DNA of 64,000 nucleotides from Kosakonia quasisacchari (lineage in GTDB: Bacteria; Pseudomonadota; Gammaproteobacteria; Enterobacterales; Enterobacteriaceae). The translations under genes and the position numbers were made by a program. Of the stretch, positions 48,656 through 59,200 are shown piece by piece (within the stretch, counting starts at the first letter, position 1; each line of letters opens with the position of its first letter). Location of the stretch: NCBI RefSeq assembly GCF_004331415.1, contig NZ_SJOP01000006.1:174411-238410 (forward strand). Direction: 5' to 3'. Under the pieces are notes generated by a model. It was not told where the DNA came from. It worked only from the letters and a program-made list of their open reading frames with translations, and made no database searches.

Positions 48656-50065
48656 TTATTCGTGCAGCAACTCCGTTACAGGTGTGCTGTTTTTAATCTG
48701 CCCCAGTGTATAAATCTGTGACCGGAGATACTGTTCCAGTTGCCGGATGCGTTGCTGCCGCAGAGGAGAGCCGACTGGCAAAAGATGAATCTGACGAAGC
48801 TGTTCCTCCGTCGGTTCAGTCTGCTGAAAGCTGGTCATCATGCCAAAGACGGATGACTTCAGCTCACTGACCGTCATGTACTTACCCTTGTGCCCATCCA
48901 GCCCACTCAGTTGGTTACTCAGTTGCTGTAACTTCGTCATCCCTTGATGCCAGCCATTCAGATTTTCTGTTGGTATGCTGGCAGCGTTCAATTGCCGAAG
49001 CCACTGCTGTGCCAGTGGTTTCGCCTGCTCAGGCCAGAGCGACTGAGCCTGTTCGACCAATTGACGGCTGTAGTTAATATTCCAGTCAGGTGGCAACTGG
49101 CCTAAGCGCATGAGCTGCTGCTGCGTGTCTGCGATCAAGGGTTGCGATATGGGAGCGTGCTGATACAGCGTATCAAGTTGCGCGGGCGTGAGTGTTGCGG
49201 GTAACGGTGCCAGCGATGCAGCAAGCTGAGCCTGTAACGGATCAGGCCGGCGTAAGACATGCCAGCCCCACACCGTTGCCGCACTGATCACCAGCATAGA
49301 GCACATCCCGGCGGCAAAGGATTTCCACTTTTTACCCTGTACCGGTATCGCCGCCAGCACATCCACATTCGGCTGATGTTCGGGCTGTGCCACATAAACC
49401 CACTTTGCCGTGTTGGCCGGTTCATTCTTTTCTGTCACAGGAATGCCAGGCAGAGCATCACTTAATACTTCTGCGCCATTCATTACTGTCGCAGGCAGCA
49501 TGATACCAGTCTGAATGGTTGCACCTGAGCCGGATACATCATCACTGTTTTCCATCTTGATGGCACTGTTGTGTATCAGCGTACGCAATGTGTCGAACTG
49601 ACTGAGATGTTTAAGCTCCAGGCGCTGTAGCACCGCGCCGAGACTCGTAAGCAGTTGCTCCGCTCGATACAACTGGCTGAGGTCGCTGTAGTTTAGCGGT
49701 AGCGCGCGCATCCGTTGCTGCAGGCGCTGGCTCAGATTGCTGAGAATTTCCATGCGGGCGTGTACAGGCTGCGGCCAGAGCGCTCCCCACTGATGACTTA
49801 TGAGGGCCTCCAGTATTGCCAGGCCTTCATTCAGACCGAATAATCCGGCCAGTTGCGTTCGGGTAAGCGTGTACCAGGCGACCGTCTGCAGCTCCACGCC
49901 ATTTTGCTCAAATAGTGAAAGACAGAGCTTTTCTACATATCGCCAGTTCACGTCCGGGCGTGCCGGATGGGTCAGTTTGCTCAGTTCATCGCGCAGGGTG
50001 GCATAATCCGGCAGGGTACGCGGGTCGCTACCGGTTTTGATTTTACGGGGGGAAATGTCATTCAT
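48656..50065 (-). CDS. vasL: VasL-type T6SS protein with ImpA/TssA N-terminal domain
   Basis: 469 aa. The N-terminal ImpA-like region holds DPRTLPDYATLRDELSKLTHPARPDVNWRYVEKLC (about residues 14-48). One membrane helix (SFAAGMCSMLVISAATVWGWHVL) lies near residues 255-277, and the C-terminal half is helical with QLEQYLRSQIYTLGQIK. This matches VasL-type T6SS accessory proteins, which in related systems sit at the inner membrane and are thought to act with TssA in sheath assembly. The start at 50063-50065 is inferred; an upstream extension of 19 codons is possible. Last gene of the cluster. Confidence 0.78.
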   Translation of the reverse strand: MNDISPRKIKTGSDPRTLPDYATLRDELSKLTHPARPDVNWRYVEKLCLSLFEQNGVELQTVAWYTLTRTQLAGLFGLNEGLAILEALISHQWGALWPQPVHARMEILSNLSQRLQQRMRALPLNYSDLSQLYRAEQLLTSLGAVLQRLELKHLSQFDTLRTLIHNSAIKMENSDDVSGSGATIQTGIMLPATVMNGAEVLSDALPGIPVTEKNEPANTAKWVYVAQPEHQPNVDVLAAIPVQGKKWKSFAAGMCSMLVISAATVWGWHVLRRPDPLQAQLAASLAPLPATLTPAQLDTLYQHAPISQPLIADTQQQLMRLGQLPPDWNINYSRQLVEQAQSLWPEQAKPLAQQWLRQLNAASIPTENLNGWHQGMTKLQQLSNQLSGLDGHKGKYMTVSELKSSVFGMMTSFQQTEPTEEQLRQIHLLPVGSPLRQQRIRQLEQYLRSQIYTLGQIKNSTPVTELLHE

Positions 50066-50465
50066 GACCAGATATCCAATTAACTTGTATAGAACGGAAG
50101 GTTTTGAAGGCATTGTCAGCAAAGGAGCTCATATCTGAGATCGCATATGCAAGCCGTGCTTTGCGCGGTGGGAAATGGATTTGGCACAAGATATTGCTGA
50201 TGTATGTCCTGAATTTTTGTTCAAGCTACAAACGCTGGCGCTCAAGCTCTTTATCTGTTCGTATCTTCTGCGTGACGCTGTATTTCTTATGCATCAGCCA
50301 CTCTTCCACCTGTTCCTGACACGGCTTCATTCACTGGCGAAATGTAGCGATATCAGCCAGGCGCTCACTGATGAACGAAGCGGAGAGATTGTCGGGACGG
50401 TCACTTTTGCAGGAACTGTGATTTTACGAACACTATCTTCCCTGGCCTTACGTACGGGTTATCGT
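50066..50465. other. Gap between vasL and tssE, no confident gene
   Basis: 400 bp inside an otherwise overlapping gene cluster. A minus-strand frame of 34 codons (MKPCQEQVEEW …) and an overlapping plus-strand open frame that continues antisense into tssE are the only candidates. Neither has a ribosome site or a recognisable family. It may be the remains of a lost T6SS accessory or effector gene. Confidence 0.4.
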
Positions 50466-50903
50466 TTAGAGATACTGCTGTTGCTTAAGGTGTCGCAACA
50501 GAACCCGCCCTTCGGGTTTAAAATCTGTGCCATAACGCACCAGGCCAATATCTTTGAGTTCAGCGTCTATGGCATAACGCAGTTCCCCGGGGACTTCCTG
50601 CTCCAGCAGTACAACGGCGATTTTTTTCAGGCGTGGCTCATATTTGAGCAGGACGGAGGAGAGGGTTCCCATCAGTACATGCGCCGTCCCCGGCATGCCC
50701 TCGAGGATTTTGGTCATGTCAGGCAGTCCATAGTCCGGCAGGTGCGCCAATGTGCCTGCACGACAGTTAATAACGCGCTGCATATTGTCCAGTACGGAAA
50801 GTATGACCTGATTTTCTTCATTGACCTGCTGAAGGTTGAGGCCACCGGCGAAATTGCCGGTGAGCATTTCATATAAAGAAGGAGAGTTTTGGCTCTGAGG
50901 CAT
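50466..50903 (-). CDS. tssE: TssE, T6SS baseplate gp25-like protein
   Basis: 145 aa, the usual size. It carries the gp25/lysozyme-like baseplate fold: VLDNMQRVINCRAGTLAHLPDYGLPDMTKIL (about residues 38-68) with the conserved glycine-rich turn, then LKKIAVVLLEQEVPGELRYAIDAEL. TssE is part of the baseplate wedge with TssF, TssG and TssK. Its start overlaps the tssJ stop by one base. Confidence 0.9.
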   Translation of the reverse strand: MPQSQNSPSLYEMLTGNFAGGLNLQQVNEENQVILSVLDNMQRVINCRAGTLAHLPDYGLPDMTKILEGMPGTAHVLMGTLSSVLLKYEPRLKKIAVVLLEQEVPGELRYAIDAELKDIGLVRYGTDFKPEGRVLLRHLKQQQYL

Positions 50904-51448
50904 TATTCGTCCTTTACCGGTAGCAGCCTGATAGAGTTATTCCCGGCTTCAACCACCCGGGGGGTATCCGGATCGAGTTCTTCACGGTTTATCTTCAACT
51001 TCCATGTATTTTTCACCAGATCGGGTTGCCGGAACAATCCGGCCACGGCCACGTAATTCGCGTCCTTTTCCAATGGCATATCGAGCAGCACGTCTCCGCC
51101 CGGTTTAAGCACGACATCGCGGGTAGCCAAAAGATCAGTTCCGAGAATCTTTTCACCGTCTTTCAGTAGCTGCTGGTACACACTTTGGTCGAAGGTTTTG
51201 TTGTCTTTGAGCTGATAAATCCGCACAAGAACCGATTCAGACAGCACGTTGTTCTCACGGGCATCAGTGTTCAGTGCTTCACGAGCAGTGAAATCCAGGT
51301 GTAGTACCTTAATCTTTTTGTAGAACACGGCGTTAAATGCCGATTTGGTGCCATCCGTGATGCCCTGCGTCACCCCGCAGCCCGCCAGATTGAACACCAG
51401 CACAGGCAGTAGCCAGAACGCGACCTTAGTTAAATTTGTACGTAACAC
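50903..51448 (-). CDS. tssJ: TssJ, T6SS outer-membrane lipoprotein
   Basis: 181 aa. A lipoprotein signal ends FNLAGC with Cys24 lipidated. The body is a transthyretin-like beta sandwich with VLHLDFTAREALNTDARENNVLSESVLVRIYQL, typical of TssJ. It binds the periplasmic end of TssM to anchor the trans-envelope complex. Overlaps tssG by 23 bp and tssE by 1 bp. Confidence 0.9.
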   Translation of the reverse strand: MLRTNLTKVAFWLLPVLVFNLAGCGVTQGITDGTKSAFNAVFYKKIKVLHLDFTAREALNTDARENNVLSESVLVRIYQLKDNKTFDQSVYQQLLKDGEKILGTDLLATRDVVLKPGGDVLLDMPLEKDANYVAVAGLFRQPDLVKNTWKLKINREELDPDTPRVVEAGNNSIRLLPVKDE

Positions 51449-52511
51449 GTCGGTTTCCTTGTTGTGTTTTCGCAGGTTCCAGTCCTGTGTAGTAGCCCAA
51501 CTCTATCGTAAAGCTCTGCGGGATATCGTCCGGAAGTTCATCACCTTCCACACCGAGTACGCCGTTTATCCCAAGCCAGAAAGTGCCTTCGCCCAACGGC
51601 ATGAAAGCCAGCAGGCGGCTACAAATGGTCAGGGTAATTTTTGCCCTGAATCGCCAGCCCAGGTATACCCGCAGCATAACCAGCAAATCCTGATACAGCA
51701 GGCCATCCGGCCTCCAGCCCTGCGATTCCTGTTCGTTATCCGTGGAAAGAGCAATCAGCAGTTGACTGTTGGCATCCAGCACTTCGTCGCCAAGCGGCGT
51801 ATTGCCATCCAGCAGAAAATCCTCATCTCCGTAAAAGCCCAGAGGCTTACTCACATCTATCGGGCGCAGACAGTAAGGGCTGACCTGCACAGTGGTATCC
51901 GGAGCCAGCAAGCTAACCAGTGCCTGTATCCCCTCCTGGGTTTTACCCGGCTGACGCAACACGCCAAGCAGAGCCAGAAAGCGTGATACTGGCGTGGCAA
52001 TATGTTCAGCCGTGCCGGGAATACCCAGCCCCACCAGCCCCAGCAATGACTGTGAGATATTGTCGGTGCCACCACGTTCAAACGTGGCCGGATAAGAATA
52101 CTTGCGCCAGATGCGGTAGAACTGCGTCAGAATGCGGTGGTTAAAGATATCCAGGAAACCCTGCAGCGCCTCATGTCCTTCCCGACGCTGGGCAATATCA
52201 TCGAGATATGCCGTCGGCAGAGGGGAATCTACGCCGTACAATCCCATAAACGTGGCACGGATGATCGGCGGTTTGCTGTCATCGTGTTCATTGTATTCAA
52301 TCGCCTTCAGCTCACTGACCGGAAAGCCCATCCCTGGATGCGGCGCAAAGCGCACCGGGTCATCTGCCGGGTGGCTGGTTGAACCCATCAACGGCTTGTC
52401 CGGATTCAGTTTCTCCAGTAGCTGGCAGAAACGATAGAAATTGATCCGGTTGAGGTCAGACTCCAGCCGCGCGGTCAGCCGGGAATACGGCGATTGTGCT
52501 TCTCTTCCCAT
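51426..52511 (-). CDS. tssG: TssG, T6SS baseplate protein
   Basis: 361 aa. Family motifs: NFYRFCQLLEKLNPDKPLMG (about residues 24-43), VRFAPHPGMGFPVSEL and FMGLYGVDSPLPTAYLDDI. TssG forms the wedge core with TssF. Overlaps tssF by 37 bp and tssJ by 23 bp, so expression of the baseplate genes is tightly linked. Confidence 0.92.
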   Translation of the reverse strand: MGREAQSPYSRLTARLESDLNRINFYRFCQLLEKLNPDKPLMGSTSHPADDPVRFAPHPGMGFPVSELKAIEYNEHDDSKPPIIRATFMGLYGVDSPLPTAYLDDIAQRREGHEALQGFLDIFNHRILTQFYRIWRKYSYPATFERGGTDNISQSLLGLVGLGIPGTAEHIATPVSRFLALLGVLRQPGKTQEGIQALVSLLAPDTTVQVSPYCLRPIDVSKPLGFYGDEDFLLDGNTPLGDEVLDANSQLLIALSTDNEQESQGWRPDGLLYQDLLVMLRVYLGWRFRAKITLTICSRLLAFMPLGEGTFWLGINGVLGVEGDELPDDIPQSFTIELGYYTGLEPAKTQQGNRRVTYKFN

Positions 52512-54229
52512 TCCAGACGTTCTCCGGTCGGTTGCAGAATAATAATCAGGCGATTAAACAGGTAAATGTCGGTGTAGAGCGCAAAGAAGCGACTCAGCAT
52601 CTCGCCGAACAGACAGATGTCGCCACGCCCGGCAAAACCGTGGCTATCCAACATCACTTCTATCTGTACACCGCGCACCAGGTAGCCCTGCTCAAAGCGC
52701 TCAGTTTCGCTGTGTTTCACATCGATGATGCTCTCCAGACGACGGCGGTTCATCTCACGGTTGGTCCACTCATACAACGCAAGGGTGCCACGCAGCACGT
52801 CGGCATTATCCATCATCGAAAGGAACCCGCTGCCGAGGTGGCTGAGTACACGCCAGTGAAACCTGTCCTGTGCCGGCGGATAACAGGGAAGCGTCGGGGC
52901 GCAAAGGTTGCGAACAGCAATGCTGACCGAGGTAGTTTTCATCACCGTGTCGAGCACGGTGCTCTGCAGCGAGCGGCGAGGCAGTTGACCATTGGTGCCG
53001 GTGAGCGTCAGAGAAAGGCTTTCATCTTCCGGGATGGTATGGTTATCAAAGGCTTCACCACCGAGAATAAGCCAGGTGTTATGCAACCCGGATGGACCAC
53101 GACGCACACGGGTGTGCCAGTAATATTCCGGCGCCTCATGGCGCATCATTCCCCCCTTGTGGCGGAAGCTCGTGAAGGGGACGTAGGTATGCTGGCTGGA
53201 TGACATCACCGAATCCACCGCATAAATCTCTGTGTGACCATCCTGCACACGCATCGGGCGCAACATGTATTCCGTCTGCAATCCGTCGAGTGTCAGCGGG
53301 TCTGACTCCAGCGGAAACAGGTTGATCACCGGCACACAGTTGAGACGCAAGTGCTTTTCAGTGAAGCTGAAGTCATGCTCCCAGCGCTCAGCCAGGACCA
53401 CATCTATTTCAAACCAGGAGAGATCAGCCGGAAAGGTGACGGCCTCCAGCCCTCGCAGCCCGGTGAACATGAATTTCTCGCGAAAGGTGAAATACTCCAG
53501 TAGCAACTGATAGCCACTGAAACTACTCTCCCCCTTCGGCCACAGACCGTCGTCATCACCAAACCCGAGAGCGGTGAAATACCCGTCAAGTGGTCTTCTC
53601 TCTACATCACCCGACATCCGCAACCACAGACGGCCAATATTCATGGTAAAAGCTTCATGCATGGCGCAGGCCAGCGGTGTGTCAGCATTGAAGTAAAACG
53701 GGATCAGGCTGAGATCGATACGGCTCCAGTCTGCAAGTTGACTACAGTTAAAGCGCAGCGTAATCACCGACCGGCCATCAGGATCGGTTATCAGACTTGC
53801 GTGCTCAAGCGACAGCGGCTGAAGGGTGATCTCTTTGGTGGTGGTGTACCGGCAGCGGGTACCCTTTTCACCGATCGGCCGCGAGTTCACCTCGAAGCCT
53901 TTGACGATACGCATCTGCTCTTTCATTTCACGCCAGTCGGGAGTGAACTCCACCACGGACATCGACGGTATCGTGCGCAGGTAATGTGGCCACAGCAGGC
54001 TAACCAATCCTTCGGTTAGCTCCGGCAGGTCATCGTCGAGCTTCTCGCGCAGCCGCCCGATGAGGAAAGCAAAGCCCTCAAACAGGCGTTCCACATAGGG
54101 GTCACGGGCACCTGCTTTATTGAGGTTAAGCATTGCCGCCTGCTCAGGATGAGCACGGGCAAACTCTTCACCTGCTTCCAGCAGGTAACGCATTTCAGCG
54201 TCGTAATAACGCAGGGTTAAATCATCCAT
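52475..54229 (-). CDS. tssF: TssF, T6SS baseplate protein
   Basis: 584 aa, the usual size. The N terminus LTLRYYDAEMRYLLEAGEEFARAHPEQAAMLN and the segment DPYVERLFEGFAFLIGRLREKLDDDLPELTEGL are typical of TssF (VasA/ImpG). It is preceded by a 440-bp gap, unlike the tightly packed genes after it, so tssF may start a sub-operon or a gene may have been lost upstream. Confidence 0.93.
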   Translation of the reverse strand: MDDLTLRYYDAEMRYLLEAGEEFARAHPEQAAMLNLNKAGARDPYVERLFEGFAFLIGRLREKLDDDLPELTEGLVSLLWPHYLRTIPSMSVVEFTPDWREMKEQMRIVKGFEVNSRPIGEKGTRCRYTTTKEITLQPLSLEHASLITDPDGRSVITLRFNCSQLADWSRIDLSLIPFYFNADTPLACAMHEAFTMNIGRLWLRMSGDVERRPLDGYFTALGFGDDDGLWPKGESSFSGYQLLLEYFTFREKFMFTGLRGLEAVTFPADLSWFEIDVVLAERWEHDFSFTEKHLRLNCVPVINLFPLESDPLTLDGLQTEYMLRPMRVQDGHTEIYAVDSVMSSSQHTYVPFTSFRHKGGMMRHEAPEYYWHTRVRRGPSGLHNTWLILGGEAFDNHTIPEDESLSLTLTGTNGQLPRRSLQSTVLDTVMKTTSVSIAVRNLCAPTLPCYPPAQDRFHWRVLSHLGSGFLSMMDNADVLRGTLALYEWTNREMNRRRLESIIDVKHSETERFEQGYLVRGVQIEVMLDSHGFAGRGDICLFGEMLSRFFALYTDIYLFNRLIIILQPTGERLEWEEKHNRRIPG

Positions 54230-54669
54230 AATAATTTCTGCTAACTCATTGCTGAATGTTCAGTATTTAAAATTCGATAGGGTAATGAAGAGGGTGCTGT
54301 TGAAAGTGTAAATATGGATGCAAGTAATTAGCTGACTCACCACAAATTGCTGGAGGGAATACATACTCCGTTGCCATTCAAGGTATCTATCCAGGCAGTC
54401 GGAGCATGATATATACCTTTTCACTATCCAGTTCAGATATATACAAAAATGCAAAGACAACAGAACCTACGATAATACGCTCACGGACGGAATCATTTGC
54501 GATCCCGCAGCCTGAATGCTGCCAACAGCCCCCTACCGCATTCGTGAGTAATCACCTTGCCAAATAACCTATAACCATTCGCACCATCAGCAGCTACACC
54601 AATATTGGTGCCCCCCAGAACCGGGAAGTAACTTTAGCCGTATCAGTCTGTTGTAGCCGTTGAAGGTGC
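54230..54669. other. AT-rich gap between tssA and tssF
   Basis: 440 bp, lower in GC than the flanking tss genes. The only open frame (minus strand, 54260-54460, 66 codons) has no ribosome site and an odd composition, so it is not called. The region could hold a promoter for tssF or be the scar of a lost cargo gene. Confidence 0.4.
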
Positions 54670-56265
54670 TCAGTTGCAGAGCACCGCAGCCCGCGCAGGA
54701 TCCAATGAAATAAGCCCGGATAATAAAGTGTCCATTTCGGGCTGCAGGCGCGTTTTATCTGCTTCACTACGACCAGCTTTGCTCCGTAACAGTTTCAACC
54801 TGCGGGCTTTGACTTCGAACAGCAGCTCTGGCGTCCACTGTTCCAGCGTTAGATTACGGGCGCTGTTATCAAGCTCACTTAGCAGATGTAGTGCCATTTC
54901 GTTTTTACCATACTGTTCACTCACCCGAGCCATCAGCAGGCGTATCAACCAGCGGTCGCGTAAGGAAGTGTAGCCGGGCTGGGTCTGGAGCCAGCCGAGT
55001 GAGACATCGATGCCTTCGCTGTCTGCTTTCGCCAGGACTTCCGGCTCCAGCGTCAGCACATCATCACTACCAGCCGCCGCAGCTGACACTGATTCATCTT
55101 TCCATCCGGGCATCTCATCCAGCACGTTTTCGTTTATCCAGTTCAGGGTCACTTCATCGGCGAAGGGGGTTCCGTCACTGAAGGCCAGCGCTTCCAGACC
55201 CGGGAGACGGGCTAACAACCCCTTAAGATCACGACAAAGAATGTCTGATCGCACACAGTTATTATCCATTTTCACCAACGCGTGCCAGGCATACCACTGC
55301 ATATCCAGCCACAGATGATTGACGCCCTGCGCCAGTAAAGTATCGGTATGCTCCAGCAGTTCAGACCAGCTTTTTTGGAGATACAAGCGCTTGAGATGTG
55401 CTTTGTTGTCTGGTTTGGGCGGGACCAGGCGGGTACGTCCGGCGGCATCAAGCGGAGGGAGTTCAACCAGAGTATCCCAGCGGACGCTTTTTAGCAGATG
55501 ATGCCCGGCCAGCCAGCCGCCCGGTTGATCGCGAAGATATTTCGCCAGCACTCTGGCCTGATCGAGCAGATCACGCCCTGATGTTACGCCATTCATCGCG
55601 GGGGCTGACGATACCATCGACGTTACTTGAGTCGTCTCTTCACGACTGGTTTGCGGTACCAGACTATTGGCACCGCCATTCTGTACCAGGCGATTGTCCA
55701 GAACCTGATAGAGCCCCCCAAGCTCAGGGCGGGCATCTTCATCAAACGTCTGAAACGACTGTTCCGCCAGAAGCAGACCACCTGTGATGCGCTGCATAAG
55801 GGATATATCCACCTCCGGGTACAGAGAGAGGCTGTCAGTCACGCGGCTACTACCAAGCCACTCCAGAGCTGTTCTGCGGCTCCGGGCTCGACATGGGTGT
55901 AGCCTGGAACCAAACCGCTCAAGCATTGCCGCCAGAAGCTCAATTCCCTGTGCAAATCCGGGCTCACCATCCTGATGCAGACGCGCCCAGATATAGAAGG
56001 TGATAACGCGCAGATCCTTGCAGACGCTGGTCAGCAACTTTTCAGCCAGCTCGCAAATCAGGCCTGTATCAATACCGGAAAGTTTGTTGACCTCCTCACG
56101 AATGTGCTGAAAATCATCATCGTATCCAGGATCTTCTCCGGTTGGCTCACTTTCGCTAACAGGCTCCAGCCAGCGCTCCCATTCCGCACTGCGCAATTTG
56201 GCACTGCTCAGTAACGTTTTTTCATCAGCACCACAGGCGTAAAGTACGCTTTGTAATGTCGCCAT
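54670..56265 (-). CDS. tssA: TssA-family T6SS protein
   Basis: 531 aa. The N-terminal ImpA domain has WLEPVSESEPTGEDPGYDDDFQHIREEVNKL (about residues 32-62), then DLRVITFYIWARLHQDGEPGFAQGIELL. The C-terminal part (VSLGWLQTQPGYTSLRDRWLIRLLMARVSEQYGKNEMALHLL) matches the long VasJ/VC_A0119-type TssA. TssA primes baseplate docking and sheath polymerisation. Its start overlaps the tssM stop by one base. Confidence 0.88.
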   Translation of the reverse strand: MATLQSVLYACGADEKTLLSSAKLRSAEWERWLEPVSESEPTGEDPGYDDDFQHIREEVNKLSGIDTGLICELAEKLLTSVCKDLRVITFYIWARLHQDGEPGFAQGIELLAAMLERFGSRLHPCRARSRRTALEWLGSSRVTDSLSLYPEVDISLMQRITGGLLLAEQSFQTFDEDARPELGGLYQVLDNRLVQNGGANSLVPQTSREETTQVTSMVSSAPAMNGVTSGRDLLDQARVLAKYLRDQPGGWLAGHHLLKSVRWDTLVELPPLDAAGRTRLVPPKPDNKAHLKRLYLQKSWSELLEHTDTLLAQGVNHLWLDMQWYAWHALVKMDNNCVRSDILCRDLKGLLARLPGLEALAFSDGTPFADEVTLNWINENVLDEMPGWKDESVSAAAAGSDDVLTLEPEVLAKADSEGIDVSLGWLQTQPGYTSLRDRWLIRLLMARVSEQYGKNEMALHLLSELDNSARNLTLEQWTPELLFEVKARRLKLLRSKAGRSEADKTRLQPEMDTLLSGLISLDPARAAVLCN

Positions 56266-59200
56266 TATTCTATTCCATCCATGGTTGTACTCTCTGCAGT
56301 GACCAGGGTATTTGAGGTCGCAGAAGCATTTATACTGAATATCTGGTCAGGCAGGTTAAAGTTGCGTAAGGCCAACAGCGCCAACGGACCACTGCTCAAT
56401 TGCGTCCTCAATATCCACTGCAGTGTTCTACCATCAGGAGCGATAAAGCTCATCATCCACTGGCTGCGGTCAAGTTGTTGCCGTTTGCCCTGCTCCAGCC
56501 AGCGGATAAACCCCCAGGTTCCGCTGTAATCGCCAAACAGACGCGGACCAGCGTTGATAGTGGTCCAGGTCAGCATAGTCCCAGGTTTCCAGGTATCGCC
56601 CGGCCAACGGAAAGATTGCCAGTCAGCTATTTGGTTAAAATAATGCAGTTTTTGTCCATCGATAGTGAGTTGGGTTTCAACTACCTGCGGTACCGGGCGT
56701 GCCTGCAGTTCAAAACTTATTCCCTGACCACCATCAGTGAACAAAATATCCGACAACTGGCTCAACTGATTAACGGCGCTGAGAAAGGCCGGATTAAACA
56801 TCAGCCCCTGGCTATGCGTATTGTCCGCTACCCACTGATTCCCCTCTTTGTGTAGTACGCCGTTGAGCTCAGTAGTCAGAAACTGGTCGATGCGACCGCT
56901 GTCCTTACGGATAAACTCGGCCAACATTGGCAGGGATACATCACTCTTGCTCATCGTAAAGGGGAAACGACCATCAAAAGCCGTATGCCAGTTAGCCACC
57001 ACCGCACGACTCCAGCGATCGTTCAGACTGGCTGCTGACGGTTGCAACACCGTTTCCCATGCCTGGGCCAACGGCTGCACAAACATCGTGTTGCCAAATC
57101 CGCTCCACTCTTCCCCGAGGCTTGCTGCCATTAGGCTGCCGTACTGTTGGGTATCGGTCAGATCAATGCTTTTACCCTTAAATACGGTCTGTGCCAGCGT
57201 CTGCATCATCTCCTGAGGATCAGATGCACTCGCTACCTGCTGCAACCGCAGACGCACACGGGTGATACGGGTTAGATACGTCTGCAGACTGAGCGAGTTA
57301 TCCGCAGACATTACGTTACTGTCTTTGTTTTTTCCCATTAGGGTCAGCAGCGGTCCGAAGGTCTCATCCAGCGGTCCCTGCGAACCTGCCGCACGCTGAT
57401 CGATCACCGGTTTATCGTGGCTGCCAACTAACTCTTTCGCCGATTTAATAATGGAATCGGACAGCCCCTCGCGCTGCTCACCGGTCTGCCCCTGCAAGGC
57501 CAGCGTATTCATTAGAGCAATAAGCGGCGACTGCCGCACATCACTCATCAGCGTCAGTTGGTCGGTGACATCGGCAATATTGTGCGTTGGGTTAAGTTGC
57601 AGGCTGTTAAGAAAACGCAGCCAACTACCTGCAAAATCAGTGAAGTAACGTTGGGTCAGACGCGCCTTCAGCGCTTCCGGTGACAGATCTACGGAAACAG
57701 CTTTGCGACTGTCGCTCAATACCCAATCAATTTCATCGCGGCGCGAGTTCGCAGCCTTCTCGATAGCCTGCTCAATACCCCCTTCCCATGCCTGGCGAGT
57801 GAACATGCCAGGCACCACCTCATCGGTCGTAAAGAGACGGCGGGCATCGGTGCCACTGGTCATGTCTTCCAGGGAAACATCGGCAAAGTTGCGGCGTACT
57901 GATTTGAGCATGTTTTCGTACAACGTGCTTTCAGCGTTGCGGCGACCAATCTGCTGCAACAGCACCTGGCGACTCTGATTGACCAAAGATGCATCCGGGG
58001 TGATTTTCCACATGGGCTGCTGTGGTAGCTCAGTGATATAGAATGCCCACAGATCCGGGACCAGGCTTTGCCACAGACCAGTGGAGATACCAGGGCGAGT
58101 GGGTTGCACACGCCTCATAACCTCGGCGAAGAATGCACCATCCGCTTTGTCCGGGCGTGACATCATAAGCCAGGCCTTTAGCTGGTCATAACCGGGCTTC
58201 GCTAGTTGCATACGCCGATCGCTGTTTGGTGCTGAATTGGTCAGCGCTGCGAGCTTTTGTAACAAAGCGGTGCTTGCCGGGTCCCGAATCAGACGATTGT
58301 TCACTACGCCATACCACGGCAGTACTGCGTTTAGCAGTTGCTGGCTGTGATCAAGCCCAAAACGCTGATACCAGGGCGTCGCCTTATTAACATGACGTTG
58401 CAGGCGACCAGCGTCGTTTCGCAGTTCATGTAATGCCGTCAGTTGATAATCGGAAACGGAAGGATGCTCCACCAGGTAGCGCGCTTTTCCTGCCACTGAC
58501 GAAATCTGCCCGTAGTTTAGTGCAAAAGAGATCAGCAGACCGACACCCCATATGCCCATCACAGCCATGATGCCCCATGCAAGCATCCGTTCCCGTGGTA
58601 GCCCGATGCGGCGACCATTTACACGGGTACAATCGTTAACCACACCCTGCCAGGTTACCGACAGGCTCAGAGCATTACGCTGCGATTCAGGGATAAAATT
58701 CTCATCAGCGAGAGTAACGATGTTCTTAGGCGAATCTGGTGATTTAGTTCCTGGCTGGCTGAACATCAGACCCCGTAACGGAATACGCTGCTGAGAGACT
58801 GACAACCACGGCATCAGTTGATGAGCCCAGCGGATGATACCGCCCTCTTTCAGGTGCTGACCCAGACGCAATAAAAAGTCGTGGTTATTGCTCTCCATGA
58901 CCTGACTTACTCCCTGAGCCCGCAATTCCGGTAACAGCAGTTCAAGCTGGCGGGTAACATCGTCTGCCTGGGCGCGCAGAGGAAAATGAGCGCCCACTAC
59001 CTGCTCAGTGCGCAGAGCCTGCGACCAGACGCTGTCGCACAGTTGCCACAGCCAGACCGGGGCAGAGTAACGCAACATTTCGCTGATTTTTTCCAGCCCG
59101 CGTAAATCGTTATCGCTTATCTGTGGTGTCAGGTATAGCGCCTGTGGTATCACCCGAATAATGCCATCTAGCGGACGGCTCCGGCGCAGTTTGCGCAGGG

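Noticed and set aside
50175..50876. 233-codon plus-strand open frame between vasL and tssE
   Set aside because: More than half is antisense to tssE, with no ribosome site and low-complexity hydrophobic composition.
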